Positions 17,084-24,750 of a DNA stretch of 64,000 nt are shown here, one piece after another. Position numbers and translations under genes: made by a program. The notes beneath the pieces are model-generated. The model saw nothing but the letters and a program-made list of their open reading frames with translations, made no database searches and was not told where the DNA came from. Positions within the stretch are counted from its first letter, which is position 1, and every line of letters starts with the position of its first letter. Source of the stretch: Marinilongibacter aquaticus (lineage in GTDB: Bacteria; Bacteroidota; Bacteroidia; Cytophagales; Spirosomataceae); the NCBI RefSeq assembly GCF_020149935.1, contig NZ_CP083757.1, positions 744,001 through 808,000 on the forward strand, written 5' to 3'.

Positions 17084-18400
17084 ATGGCATCTCAACAAAC
17101 CAAGAACTTTGTATTACCCTTGATTATCATCGGGATTCTATACTTCATTTTGGGGTTTGTCACCTGGATCAACGGAGCTTTGATCCCCTTCATGAAAACA
17201 ATCAATGAACTCACCGATGCCCAATCGTATCTTGTGGCTTCAGCCTCTTACATCTCTTTCGTGGTGATGGCCCTACCGGCCTCGTATGTCATCAATAAAG
17301 TAGGCTATAGAAAAGGCATGTCTTTGGGTTTGGCCTTGATGGCCGCCGGAGCCTTGGTTTTCATTCCGGCAGCCGAAGCCCGTACGTATTGGGTTTTCCT
17401 TACGGGAATTTTCATTCAGGGTACAGGAATGACCATTTTGCAAACGGCCATAAATCCGTATGTGACAATTTTGGGCCCGATAGATTCTGCAGCCAAGCGG
17501 ATTTCTTTGATGGGTATTTGCAATAAAACAGCCGGAGCCTTGGGTTCTTTTATTTTCGGGGCCTTGTTGCTTTCGGGCATCGACGATATCAAACAGAAAC
17601 TAACCGAGGTGTCTGCGGATGAAAAAGTGACTCTTTTGAACGAAATGGCCGACAGCGTGGTGGTACCTTATATCACCATGGCCATCGCTTTGGGTTTCCT
17701 TTCTCTATTGATTATAAAAGCATCTTTGCCGCATGTAGAAGCGGCCGACAACGAAGAAGCGGATGCACAGGAAGGAGCAAGCAAGAAAACCAGTATTTTC
17801 CAGTTCCCGCACTTGTGGCTTGGTGTATTGGCCTTGTTTGTCTATGTGGGTGTTGAAGTAATTGCAGGCGATACGATCATTTCTTACGGTCTTTCATTGG
17901 GTATGCCCGGTGAGAAAGCCAAATCGTTTACTTTGATGACCCTCTTTGCCATGGTGGGCACCTACGGAATTGGAGCTCTTTTGATTCCGCGTTTCATCAG
18001 CCAGAAAACAGCACTTACGGTCAGTGCGATTTTGGGTATTGTTTTTGGAATAGGTATCGTTTCCACCACCGGATTTGTATCGGTGCTTTTTGTAGCCGCT
18101 CTCGGTATTGCCAACGCCCTTGTATGGCCTTCCATTTGGCCTTTGGCTTTGAACGGTTTGGGTAAATTCACGAAAACCGCTTCTGCACTATTGGTTATGG
18201 CCATTTCGGGTGGAGCCATCATTCCGCCACTCTATGGGCTTCTTGTAGACAGCAAAAAAGCCGAACAGATTGGCCAAGGCGTCGAACAGGCCGTAGCTCA
18301 ATCACAGGCAGCCACTTCGAGCTATTGGATATTATTCCCATGTTATGCCATTATACTTTATTATGCTCTTCATGGGCATAAAGTGGGTTTGAAAAAATAA
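17084..18400 (+). CDS. Sugar MFS transporter, FucP/GluP family
   Basis: The 438-residue protein has twelve hydrophobic segments and the family phrases LYFILGFVTWINGALIPFMK, GYRKGMSLGLALMAAGAL and QTAINPYV. FucP/GluP carriers import fucose, glucose/galactose or amino sugars with protons across the inner membrane. A central cytoplasmic loop (about 220-240) is acidic. It lies 250 bp after the GH109 gene, which would release a hexosamine or similar sugar, so import of that sugar is a reasonable guess. A terminator follows. Confidence 0.9.
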   Translation: MASQQTKNFVLPLIIIGILYFILGFVTWINGALIPFMKTINELTDAQSYLVASASYISFVVMALPASYVINKVGYRKGMSLGLALMAAGALVFIPAAEARTYWVFLTGIFIQGTGMTILQTAINPYVTILGPIDSAAKRISLMGICNKTAGALGSFIFGALLLSGIDDIKQKLTEVSADEKVTLLNEMADSVVVPYITMAIALGFLSLLIIKASLPHVEAADNEEADAQEGASKKTSIFQFPHLWLGVLALFVYVGVEVIAGDTIISYGLSLGMPGEKAKSFTLMTLFAMVGTYGIGALLIPRFISQKTALTVSAILGIVFGIGIVSTTGFVSVLFVAALGIANALVWPSIWPLALNGLGKFTKTASALLVMAISGGAIIPPLYGLLVDSKKAEQIGQGVEQAVAQSQAATSSYWILFPCYAIILYYALHGHKVGLKK

Positions 18401-18422
18401 GACTTGCACTGCACTTCATCAA

Positions 18423-18457
18423 GAGGCCGTCACGCAAAAACGTGATGGCCTTTTTTG
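18423..18457 (+). terminator. Rho-independent terminator after the sugar transporter
   Basis: Ten-base stem GGCCGTCACG / CGTGATGGCC, with one G-T pair, a loop of CAAAAA type, and six T afterwards. Confidence 0.85.
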
Positions 18458-18504
18458 TTTGCCGATCCAAGCCCATTGTACAAGGCTTTAAAAGGCAAAA
18501 TCCC

Positions 18505-18512
18505 TATTTTTG
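18505..18512 (+). promoter_or_regulatory. -7 element for leuS
   Basis: TATTTTTG matches TAnnTTTG and ends 27 bp before the leuS ATG. An in-frame start at 18510 would lie inside this element, which argues for the ATG at 18540. Confidence 0.5.
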
Positions 18513-18539
18513 CCGAAAATTTTATCAAGACCTTATTTC

Positions 18540-21359
18540 ATGGCAAATTATACTCACGGCGAAATCGAAAAGAAATGGCAAAAGTACTGGGACGAACACA
18601 GCACTTATGCCGTAGATATTGACCCCGAAAAGCCCAAATATTACATTCTCGATATGTTTCCCTACCCCTCTGGAGCCGGACTGCACGTAGGCCATCCGCT
18701 GGGATATATCGCCTCGGATATTTTTGCCCGATATAAAAAGTTAAAGGGTTTCAATGTATTGCACCCCATGGGTTTCGACTCCTTTGGTTTGCCGGCAGAG
18801 CAATACGCCATTCAAACAGGGCAACATCCCGCCATTACCACAAAGAAAAACATCGAAACCTATATCGGTCAATTGAAAAACATTGGCTTTGGCTACGATT
18901 GGAGCCGAGAAATCCGTACCTCTGATCCTGCATATTACAAATGGACACAATGGATTTTCATGCAATTGTTCAACTCTTGGTACAATTTGGAGAGCAACAA
19001 GGCGGAAGACATTGAAACGCTGAAAAGTAAATTCGAAGCGGGAGGATCGGCCGCTGCCAAAGCGGTATGTGCTGAAGATTTGCCCGAATTTACAGCGGAA
19101 GAATGGAAGGCCATGAGCGAGGAAGAACAATATGAAACCACGCTGGCCTACCGCATGACCTACCTTTCTGAATCGGTGGTAAACTTTTGCCCTGCTTTGG
19201 GCATGGTTTTGTCGAACGACGAAGTAAAGGATGGCGTATCTGAACGCGGTGGATACCCGGTGATCCAGAAAAAAATGAGACAATGGGTGATGCGAATCAC
19301 CGCCTATTGCGATAGACTAATCGATGGTTTGGACGGCGTGGATTGGTCCGAATCTTTAAAAGAACAACAACGCAATTGGATCGGTCGCTCGAAAGGAGCT
19401 TCTGTGAAATTCGCTTTGGCCGAAAACGTAGAATTGGACGGAAAAGCAGTCGATCATGTGGAAGTATTCACCACGCGCATCGATACCATTTATGGCGTAA
19501 GTTTCATGGTTTTGGCCCCCGAAAACGAATTGGTGCCGCTCATTACCACCGCCGACAGAAAAGAGGCCGTAGAGCACTATATCGCCGAAACAGCCAAGAA
19601 ATCAGAATTGGATCGCATGTCAAACGTGAAAACGGTTTCGGGCACATTTACAGGTGCTTATTGCGTGCATCCGCTCACGGGCGAAAAAGTGCCCATCTGG
19701 ATAGCCGATTACGTATTGGCGGGTTACGGCACAGGAGCCGTAATGGCCGTGCCCAGCGGCGATCAACGGGATTATGATTTTGCCAAACATTTCGATTTGC
19801 CCATTCTGCCCATATCCGATGCCCAACAAAATTTGGATGAAGCCGCCGATGCAAGCAAAGAGGGCCGTTACATCAATTCGGAAATGATCAACGGCATGGC
19901 TTATGACGAAGCCGTGGATACGCTGATCCGTTATGTAGAAGACAAAAAAATCGGAAAAGGCAAAGTAAACTATCGCCTACGCGATGCGGTTTTTGCTCGA
20001 CAAAGGTATTGGGGCGAACCCGTGCCCGTTTATTTCAAGGAAAATACAAAAGGCGAGGCTCTTCCCTATTTGATCGACGAATCGGATTTGCCTTTGGAAT
20101 TGCCGAAAATAGACGAATACAAACCCACCGAAACGGGTGAACCTCCTTTGGGCCGTGCCAAAGGTTGGAAATACAAAGGCCAGTATGAATATGAATTGTC
20201 GACCATGCCCGGTTGGGCCGGAAGCAGCTGGTATTGGTATCGCTACATGGACCCCAAAAACGAAAAGGCCTTTGCCTCGAAAGAAGCTTTGGCTTATTGG
20301 AAAGACGTGGATTTGTACTTGGGCGGTACCGAACACGCCACAGGGCACTTGCTTTACAGTCGTTTTTGGAATAAATTCTTGAAAGACAAAGGCTTTGTAC
20401 AAGAAGAAGAATTTGCAAAAAAACTGATCAACCAAGGAATGATTCAAGGGCGATCGAGTTTTGTGTACCGCATTAAAAATGCAGACGAAATCACTTTTGT
20501 GTCTTACGGTTTAAAAGACCAATACGATACGGCAAAATTGCATGTGGATGTAAATTTGGTCGACAACGATGTGTTGGATGTGCAAGCCTTTATCAGCAGC
20601 AGAAACGATATCGGAGAGAATCCGAAATTCATTTTGGAAGACGGCAAATACGTCTGCGGCTCTGAAGTAGAGAAAATGTCGAAATCCAAATTCAATGTGG
20701 TCAATCCCGATGATTTGGTGGAGAAATACGGAGCCGACACCCTTCGCCTTTATGAAATGTTCTTGGGTCCGCTCACCGAAGCCAAACCTTGGGACACAAA
20801 AGGTATTGAAGGTACTTCGCGATTCTTGAAAAAGCTGTGGCGTTTGTTCTTCGACAATCAGGGAGAAAGCATTGTGAGTGCCGAAAAAGCCAGCAAAGAA
20901 GAGTTGAAAGCCCTGCACAAGGCCATCAAAAAAGTGGGCGAAGACATCGAAAACTTTTCCTTCAACACTTCGGTGAGTACTTTCATGATTTGCGTGAACG
21001 AACTTACCGATCTGAAATGCCATAAAAAGGAGATTCTCGAGCAATTGCTTATCATTCTTTCGCCGTACGCTCCGCACATTGCCGAAGAACTTTGGGCACA
21101 AATTGGGAATGCAGAAGGTACGATTACCGTGCAAAGATTCCCCGCCTTCAATGCGGAATACCTGAAAGAAGACAGTTTTGAATACCCGATTCAAATTGGT
21201 GGAAAAGTACGCCTGAAATTGAGCTTTGCCGCCGATGCTTCGAAAGAAGAAATCGAAAAAGGAGTTTTGGAAAACGAAACCGTTCAAAAATGGATGGAAG
21301 GGAAACCGCTTCGAAAAATCATCGTCGTACCAAAACGTATCGTAAACGTAGTGGTTTAA
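18540..21359 (+). CDS. leuS: Leucyl-tRNA synthetase
   Basis: The 939-residue class I synthetase begins MANYTHGEIEKKWQ, with the HIGH-type motif HVGH at 49-52 and KMSKS at about 712-716. The CP1 editing domain is present (TTRIDTIYGVSFMVLAPE, GTGAVMAVPSGDQRD). Just before KMSKS there is an extra stretch of roughly 70 residues (from NQGMIQGRSS to VCGSEVE) beyond the short E. coli-type loop; I have seen this in Bacteroidota LeuRS and consider it normal. The gene charges tRNA-Leu in the cytoplasm. It stands alone and is convergent with the next gene. Confidence 0.97.
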   Translation: MANYTHGEIEKKWQKYWDEHSTYAVDIDPEKPKYYILDMFPYPSGAGLHVGHPLGYIASDIFARYKKLKGFNVLHPMGFDSFGLPAEQYAIQTGQHPAITTKKNIETYIGQLKNIGFGYDWSREIRTSDPAYYKWTQWIFMQLFNSWYNLESNKAEDIETLKSKFEAGGSAAAKAVCAEDLPEFTAEEWKAMSEEEQYETTLAYRMTYLSESVVNFCPALGMVLSNDEVKDGVSERGGYPVIQKKMRQWVMRITAYCDRLIDGLDGVDWSESLKEQQRNWIGRSKGASVKFALAENVELDGKAVDHVEVFTTRIDTIYGVSFMVLAPENELVPLITTADRKEAVEHYIAETAKKSELDRMSNVKTVSGTFTGAYCVHPLTGEKVPIWIADYVLAGYGTGAVMAVPSGDQRDYDFAKHFDLPILPISDAQQNLDEAADASKEGRYINSEMINGMAYDEAVDTLIRYVEDKKIGKGKVNYRLRDAVFARQRYWGEPVPVYFKENTKGEALPYLIDESDLPLELPKIDEYKPTETGEPPLGRAKGWKYKGQYEYELSTMPGWAGSSWYWYRYMDPKNEKAFASKEALAYWKDVDLYLGGTEHATGHLLYSRFWNKFLKDKGFVQEEEFAKKLINQGMIQGRSSFVYRIKNADEITFVSYGLKDQYDTAKLHVDVNLVDNDVLDVQAFISSRNDIGENPKFILEDGKYVCGSEVEKMSKSKFNVVNPDDLVEKYGADTLRLYEMFLGPLTEAKPWDTKGIEGTSRFLKKLWRLFFDNQGESIVSAEKASKEELKALHKAIKKVGEDIENFSFNTSVSTFMICVNELTDLKCHKKEILEQLLIILSPYAPHIAEELWAQIGNAEGTITVQRFPAFNAEYLKEDSFEYPIQIGGKVRLKLSFAADASKEEIEKGVLENETVQKWMEGKPLRKIIVVPKRIVNVVV

Positions 21360-21366
21360 AAAATAT

Positions 21367-21402
21367 ACGGGTGGCTAAAGGTAAATTTAGCTTCCCGTTT
21401 TA
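21367..21402. terminator. Bidirectional terminator between leuS and the metalloprotease-like gene
   Basis: Stem ACGGGTGGCTAAA / TTTAGCTTCCCGT, with one T-T mismatch, is followed by TTTT on the plus side and preceded by A-rich sequence. It fills the 40 bp convergent gap. Confidence 0.75.
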
Positions 21403-24219
21403 ATTTCCGATCAACAATTCGATGAAGAGTGGCTTATCAAATTGAATGTGCGGATTGGGCAAACGATAGCCAAAACGTACGCCTATTGGAATATTGTAAA
21501 GATTCAGGGCAGTTTCATCAAAAAGCAGTTCTAGGCCAAAAGATTTAAACTGCGTGTCCAGGTTCAAGGCTTTCACTTGAGCAAAATCAAAGAAGAAATT
21601 TCCCCGCACACGTTTGATGTAAGTCAGGCCGTTGATTCCCCAATCGGGGTACAAAAGAGGCAATTGGTAATTGGCCGAAAAACGCCAGCCGCCCTCGAGT
21701 CCACCCACAGAAAATCCCCTTGCAAAGGCAAAGTCATCGGCCAGTTGGTACAAATTCAACAAGCTTTCTTCTTGATAAACCGTATTCAGACGCAGGCCGT
21801 GGTTTCGGCCAATACCGGGCAAATAGGCGTTCAGACTCGTCGTTAATTTTTCAGCAATGCCCGCTTGCAATGATTTTTGGTAATTGGCGTACACACTTGC
21901 TCCCAATCGCGGCTGCACATGCTGATAGGCCGTTTGTCGCAAGACAGAAAAACTTCCAATCATTTGATAAAGGCCAAATTTGTCGGAAAAAATACCTCTT
22001 TGTTCTGAACTTTGAAAAGGCTGCAAACCTTTCCAAAAGGCCGAAAAATTTGATCGATATGCGAAATTGTGTTTCAGTGTGTACAAAGGCACTTCCACGC
22101 CGGCCTGCAATTCCTGCTCATCAAAACGAAGAATTCGGTTTCCGCGATTGGCCTCGATAGATCGCCCTCTGAAATTATAACCCAAGTGGAAAATTGGGAA
22201 AAAACGCCCATACGTATAATCAAATCCGTAGCCATTTTCCTTTTCATTGAAATAGCGATCATAGTGCACGGTCAAGCCATGCCGACCCAGAATATCGTTC
22301 ATGAGCAAATAGGCCTGGGCCGTGTTCACCGTGAAATTACCCGACGCCTTGCTGAAAGAACTCACCAGACCATAAGAGTGCACCTTGAAGCCATCGAACA
22401 GGGTATTGTATTTCCGAATTGTGTAATCTTTTTCAGGAATGGAGTCCAATATGTTTCCCGCTTCACTGAAAGTCAATAAAGGCTTGTAAAGGGGCAAATC
22501 CTTAGCCGCTACAGGTTGAAAATTTTCGGTTTGAAAGGCCGTTCGCACCCATCGACTGCCGTGCATATCGTAATTGGCAAAATAGAGCGAGTCGCCCTTT
22601 CCAGCAGGAAAACCAGCCGCCACGGGCACAGCACTCAACCTGTAAACCAACCCCTTGCCCGATTTATCTAAAGCGTAAATATTGTCTATTCCGTCGAAAC
22701 CCGCTCGGAAAAGCAGCAGGCCTTTAAAAAAGGAAGGCTCCACCACCGCAAATGTATACCAATCGCTGATCCGTTCGCTCCGGTCCTGCGAAATGTCGTG
22801 GCGTATCCACGCTTGCTTTCCATCAAATTTTATCGTGTAATAGAGTTGATTTTGATCAGCGGGGTCGAAAATAGGATAGCCGATTGTTTCATGAGCAGGA
22901 GCATGAAGCTGTTTGAAACTTTCTGGATTTTCAAGCTCACGAATTTTCAAGCTATAATGTTGAGTCGAATCGAATTCCACACAGGCCAAATGCTGACTCG
23001 AAGGGTCAATTGCCGCAAAATAGATTCGCTTTTTAGCCAAAATTTCCACTTTCTTCCTTTTCCTAAAATCAAATCCGACCAAGCGTGTAAAATCCACATT
23101 CCCCCAGCGAGCCTGCGGCTGACTTTCGACCCATACGGCCATATCATCACTGTACGAAACGTATGGATTATCTTGAAACCCGATTTTAGTCCATTCTTCT
23201 GTCGAACCATTTTCAAAATGCATCAAAACAGGTGTGCGATTGTAGGCCGAAAAACGGAAAACCAAACTCTCGTCTTTCATGAAATGGGGATACGAAACAT
23301 AGGACACACTACTTTTTGTATCGCCCCAAAGCGTATCCAAAATACTGAGCTTACGGCTTTCTAAATCCGTTTCCACTTGCCGCTCGAAATCCTTGTAGGC
23401 CGCTTTGTACAATTGGCTCGCTCTCAAACCCGTATTCTTTTTGATTGCTCCTGAAAATGGGTACAAAATCGGTTCAAAACGATTGGCATTCCTTAAAACC
23501 TTGGCCCAAACATCTTCGCCAAATTGTGTTCTGGCATAAAGATTTAAGCGATAACCAAAGGGATAAATCGAAGGCATTTGATTTTTATACGAACCGTTGC
23601 GAGCCTTGGCATAGGAAAATTGCTTTTGGGCGTAAAAAAACGCACGTTGAGACATCGAAAACGAAGGCAAGCGACCACGGCCACTTTCGGTAAAAAGTGT
23701 TTCGGTCATCACGGCATCGCCTTCAGAAAACCAACTGGGCCGCGTGACAGCCTGTATTGTCGACCAACCGTTTCTTCCGGTCAGTATGCGGGTCAAATGC
23801 GTGAGGCCTACATCCGAATTGCTGGCTTGTAACACATGCCGATATTCATGAATGGCCAGAAGATCGAACCAGTTGCTCGGCCCCACATTGTTCCAATCGG
23901 GTATGGTTTGCGGATAAAATTCTGACCGAAACGGCACAGAAGCCACAAAGCCATTCGATTCCAAACTGAGCGTGTTCAAAATAATGGGCACTTGCAGCAC
24001 ACGGCTTCCAATGGATTCGGTTTTTTCACGAGCGATATAATCGATTACAGATCCGACACGAAAGGCCTCTTTTTCGAAACCTTCCGGAAAAACAATTTTC
24101 GATTTATTGTTTTCAATAACTCGCCATTTCAAGCTCGGCGGGTTAGCCGACTCGATAGAAGCTTGTGATTGGGCACGGAATGCTCCCAATATCAACAGAA
24201 AGAAAAGGATTTTTTTCAC
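21400..24219 (-). CDS. Large exported protein: gluzincin-like metalloprotease signature, propeller-like middle, C-terminal outer-membrane barrel
   Basis: The 939-residue protein, read from a GTG at 24219, has a signal peptide ending near AQS (16-19). At 124-128 there is HEYRH, an HExxH zinc site inside LLAIHEYRHVLQ, and at 163-173 WFSEGDAVMTE supplies a plausible third ligand (E166), the pattern of gluzincin peptidases. From about 300 to 620 the sequence has repeated blade-like units of the type YPIFDPADQNQLYY and SLYFANYDMHGSRW, as in TolB/WD40-like propellers. From about 650 to the end it is amphipathic beta-strand sequence like an outer-membrane barrel. I infer a surface protein; proteolysis is unproven. 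The combination in one chain is unusual. Confidence 0.7.
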   Translation of the reverse strand: MKKILFFLLILGAFRAQSQASIESANPPSLKWRVIENNKSKIVFPEGFEKEAFRVGSVIDYIAREKTESIGSRVLQVPIILNTLSLESNGFVASVPFRSEFYPQTIPDWNNVGPSNWFDLLAIHEYRHVLQASNSDVGLTHLTRILTGRNGWSTIQAVTRPSWFSEGDAVMTETLFTESGRGRLPSFSMSQRAFFYAQKQFSYAKARNGSYKNQMPSIYPFGYRLNLYARTQFGEDVWAKVLRNANRFEPILYPFSGAIKKNTGLRASQLYKAAYKDFERQVETDLESRKLSILDTLWGDTKSSVSYVSYPHFMKDESLVFRFSAYNRTPVLMHFENGSTEEWTKIGFQDNPYVSYSDDMAVWVESQPQARWGNVDFTRLVGFDFRKRKKVEILAKKRIYFAAIDPSSQHLACVEFDSTQHYSLKIRELENPESFKQLHAPAHETIGYPIFDPADQNQLYYTIKFDGKQAWIRHDISQDRSERISDWYTFAVVEPSFFKGLLLFRAGFDGIDNIYALDKSGKGLVYRLSAVPVAAGFPAGKGDSLYFANYDMHGSRWVRTAFQTENFQPVAAKDLPLYKPLLTFSEAGNILDSIPEKDYTIRKYNTLFDGFKVHSYGLVSSFSKASGNFTVNTAQAYLLMNDILGRHGLTVHYDRYFNEKENGYGFDYTYGRFFPIFHLGYNFRGRSIEANRGNRILRFDEQELQAGVEVPLYTLKHNFAYRSNFSAFWKGLQPFQSSEQRGIFSDKFGLYQMIGSFSVLRQTAYQHVQPRLGASVYANYQKSLQAGIAEKLTTSLNAYLPGIGRNHGLRLNTVYQEESLLNLYQLADDFAFARGFSVGGLEGGWRFSANYQLPLLYPDWGINGLTYIKRVRGNFFFDFAQVKALNLDTQFKSFGLELLFDETALNLYNIPIGVRFGYRLPNPHIQFDKPLFIELLIGN

Positions 24220-24354
24220 GGAAAGATTTTGGGTTACAATTCAATAAACGAAGTTTTTAACTCATTTGTCCACTGCCCGAAGCTTAATTTAACAAAATAC
24301 CAAACCGCGTTTTCTATTTTCTCGTAATCTCTAATATCAACATTAAATTTGAAA

Positions 24355-24750
24355 ATGAGCCCTTTTAAAAAATATTTAGGACGGCTACTGCGTATAGCCG
24401 TGGCCATTATTTTTCTTCAAACCCTTTACTTCAAATTCTCGGCTCACCCCGATTCTGTCTACATCTTCTCTAAACTTGGCGTAGAACCATACGGACGAAT
24501 CGGTTTGGGCATTTTAGAACTCATTACGGGAATATTGATCTTGATTCCGAAAACGGCGAAATATGGAATGTTTAGCGGACTCGTTCTCATCTCTGGAGCC
24601 TTGGCCAGTCATCTCGGCCCACTGGGCATCGAAATTCGAGGCGATGGAGGCACCCTTTTTTATCTGGCCGTGCTCACTTTTGCATTGACGCTCGTTTGGT
24701 GGGGCCTGAATTTCCAAGAAATCAAATCGTGGATAAAACCTAAAGCGTGA
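24355..24750 (+). CDS. DoxX-like small membrane protein
   Basis: The 131-residue protein has four hydrophobic segments and the DoxX-like layout: an N-terminal helix with IFLQTLYFKFSAHPDS, then GLGILELITGILILIPKTA, and two more helices. DoxX-family proteins are small membrane proteins of uncertain role, some linked to oxidative stress. A TTG two codons upstream (24349) could also serve, but the ATG at 24355 is preferred. The 3' end overlaps the convergent DUF5686 gene by 11 bp. Confidence 0.75.
   Translation: MSPFKKYLGRLLRIAVAIIFLQTLYFKFSAHPDSVYIFSKLGVEPYGRIGLGILELITGILILIPKTAKYGMFSGLVLISGALASHLGPLGIEIRGDGGTLFYLAVLTFALTLVWWGLNFQEIKSWIKPKA

Noticed and set aside
24220-24354. Candidate tRNA or small RNA in the divergent gap.
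   Set aside because: No cloverleaf pairing or T-loop consensus could be found; the gap looks like an ordinary promoter region.
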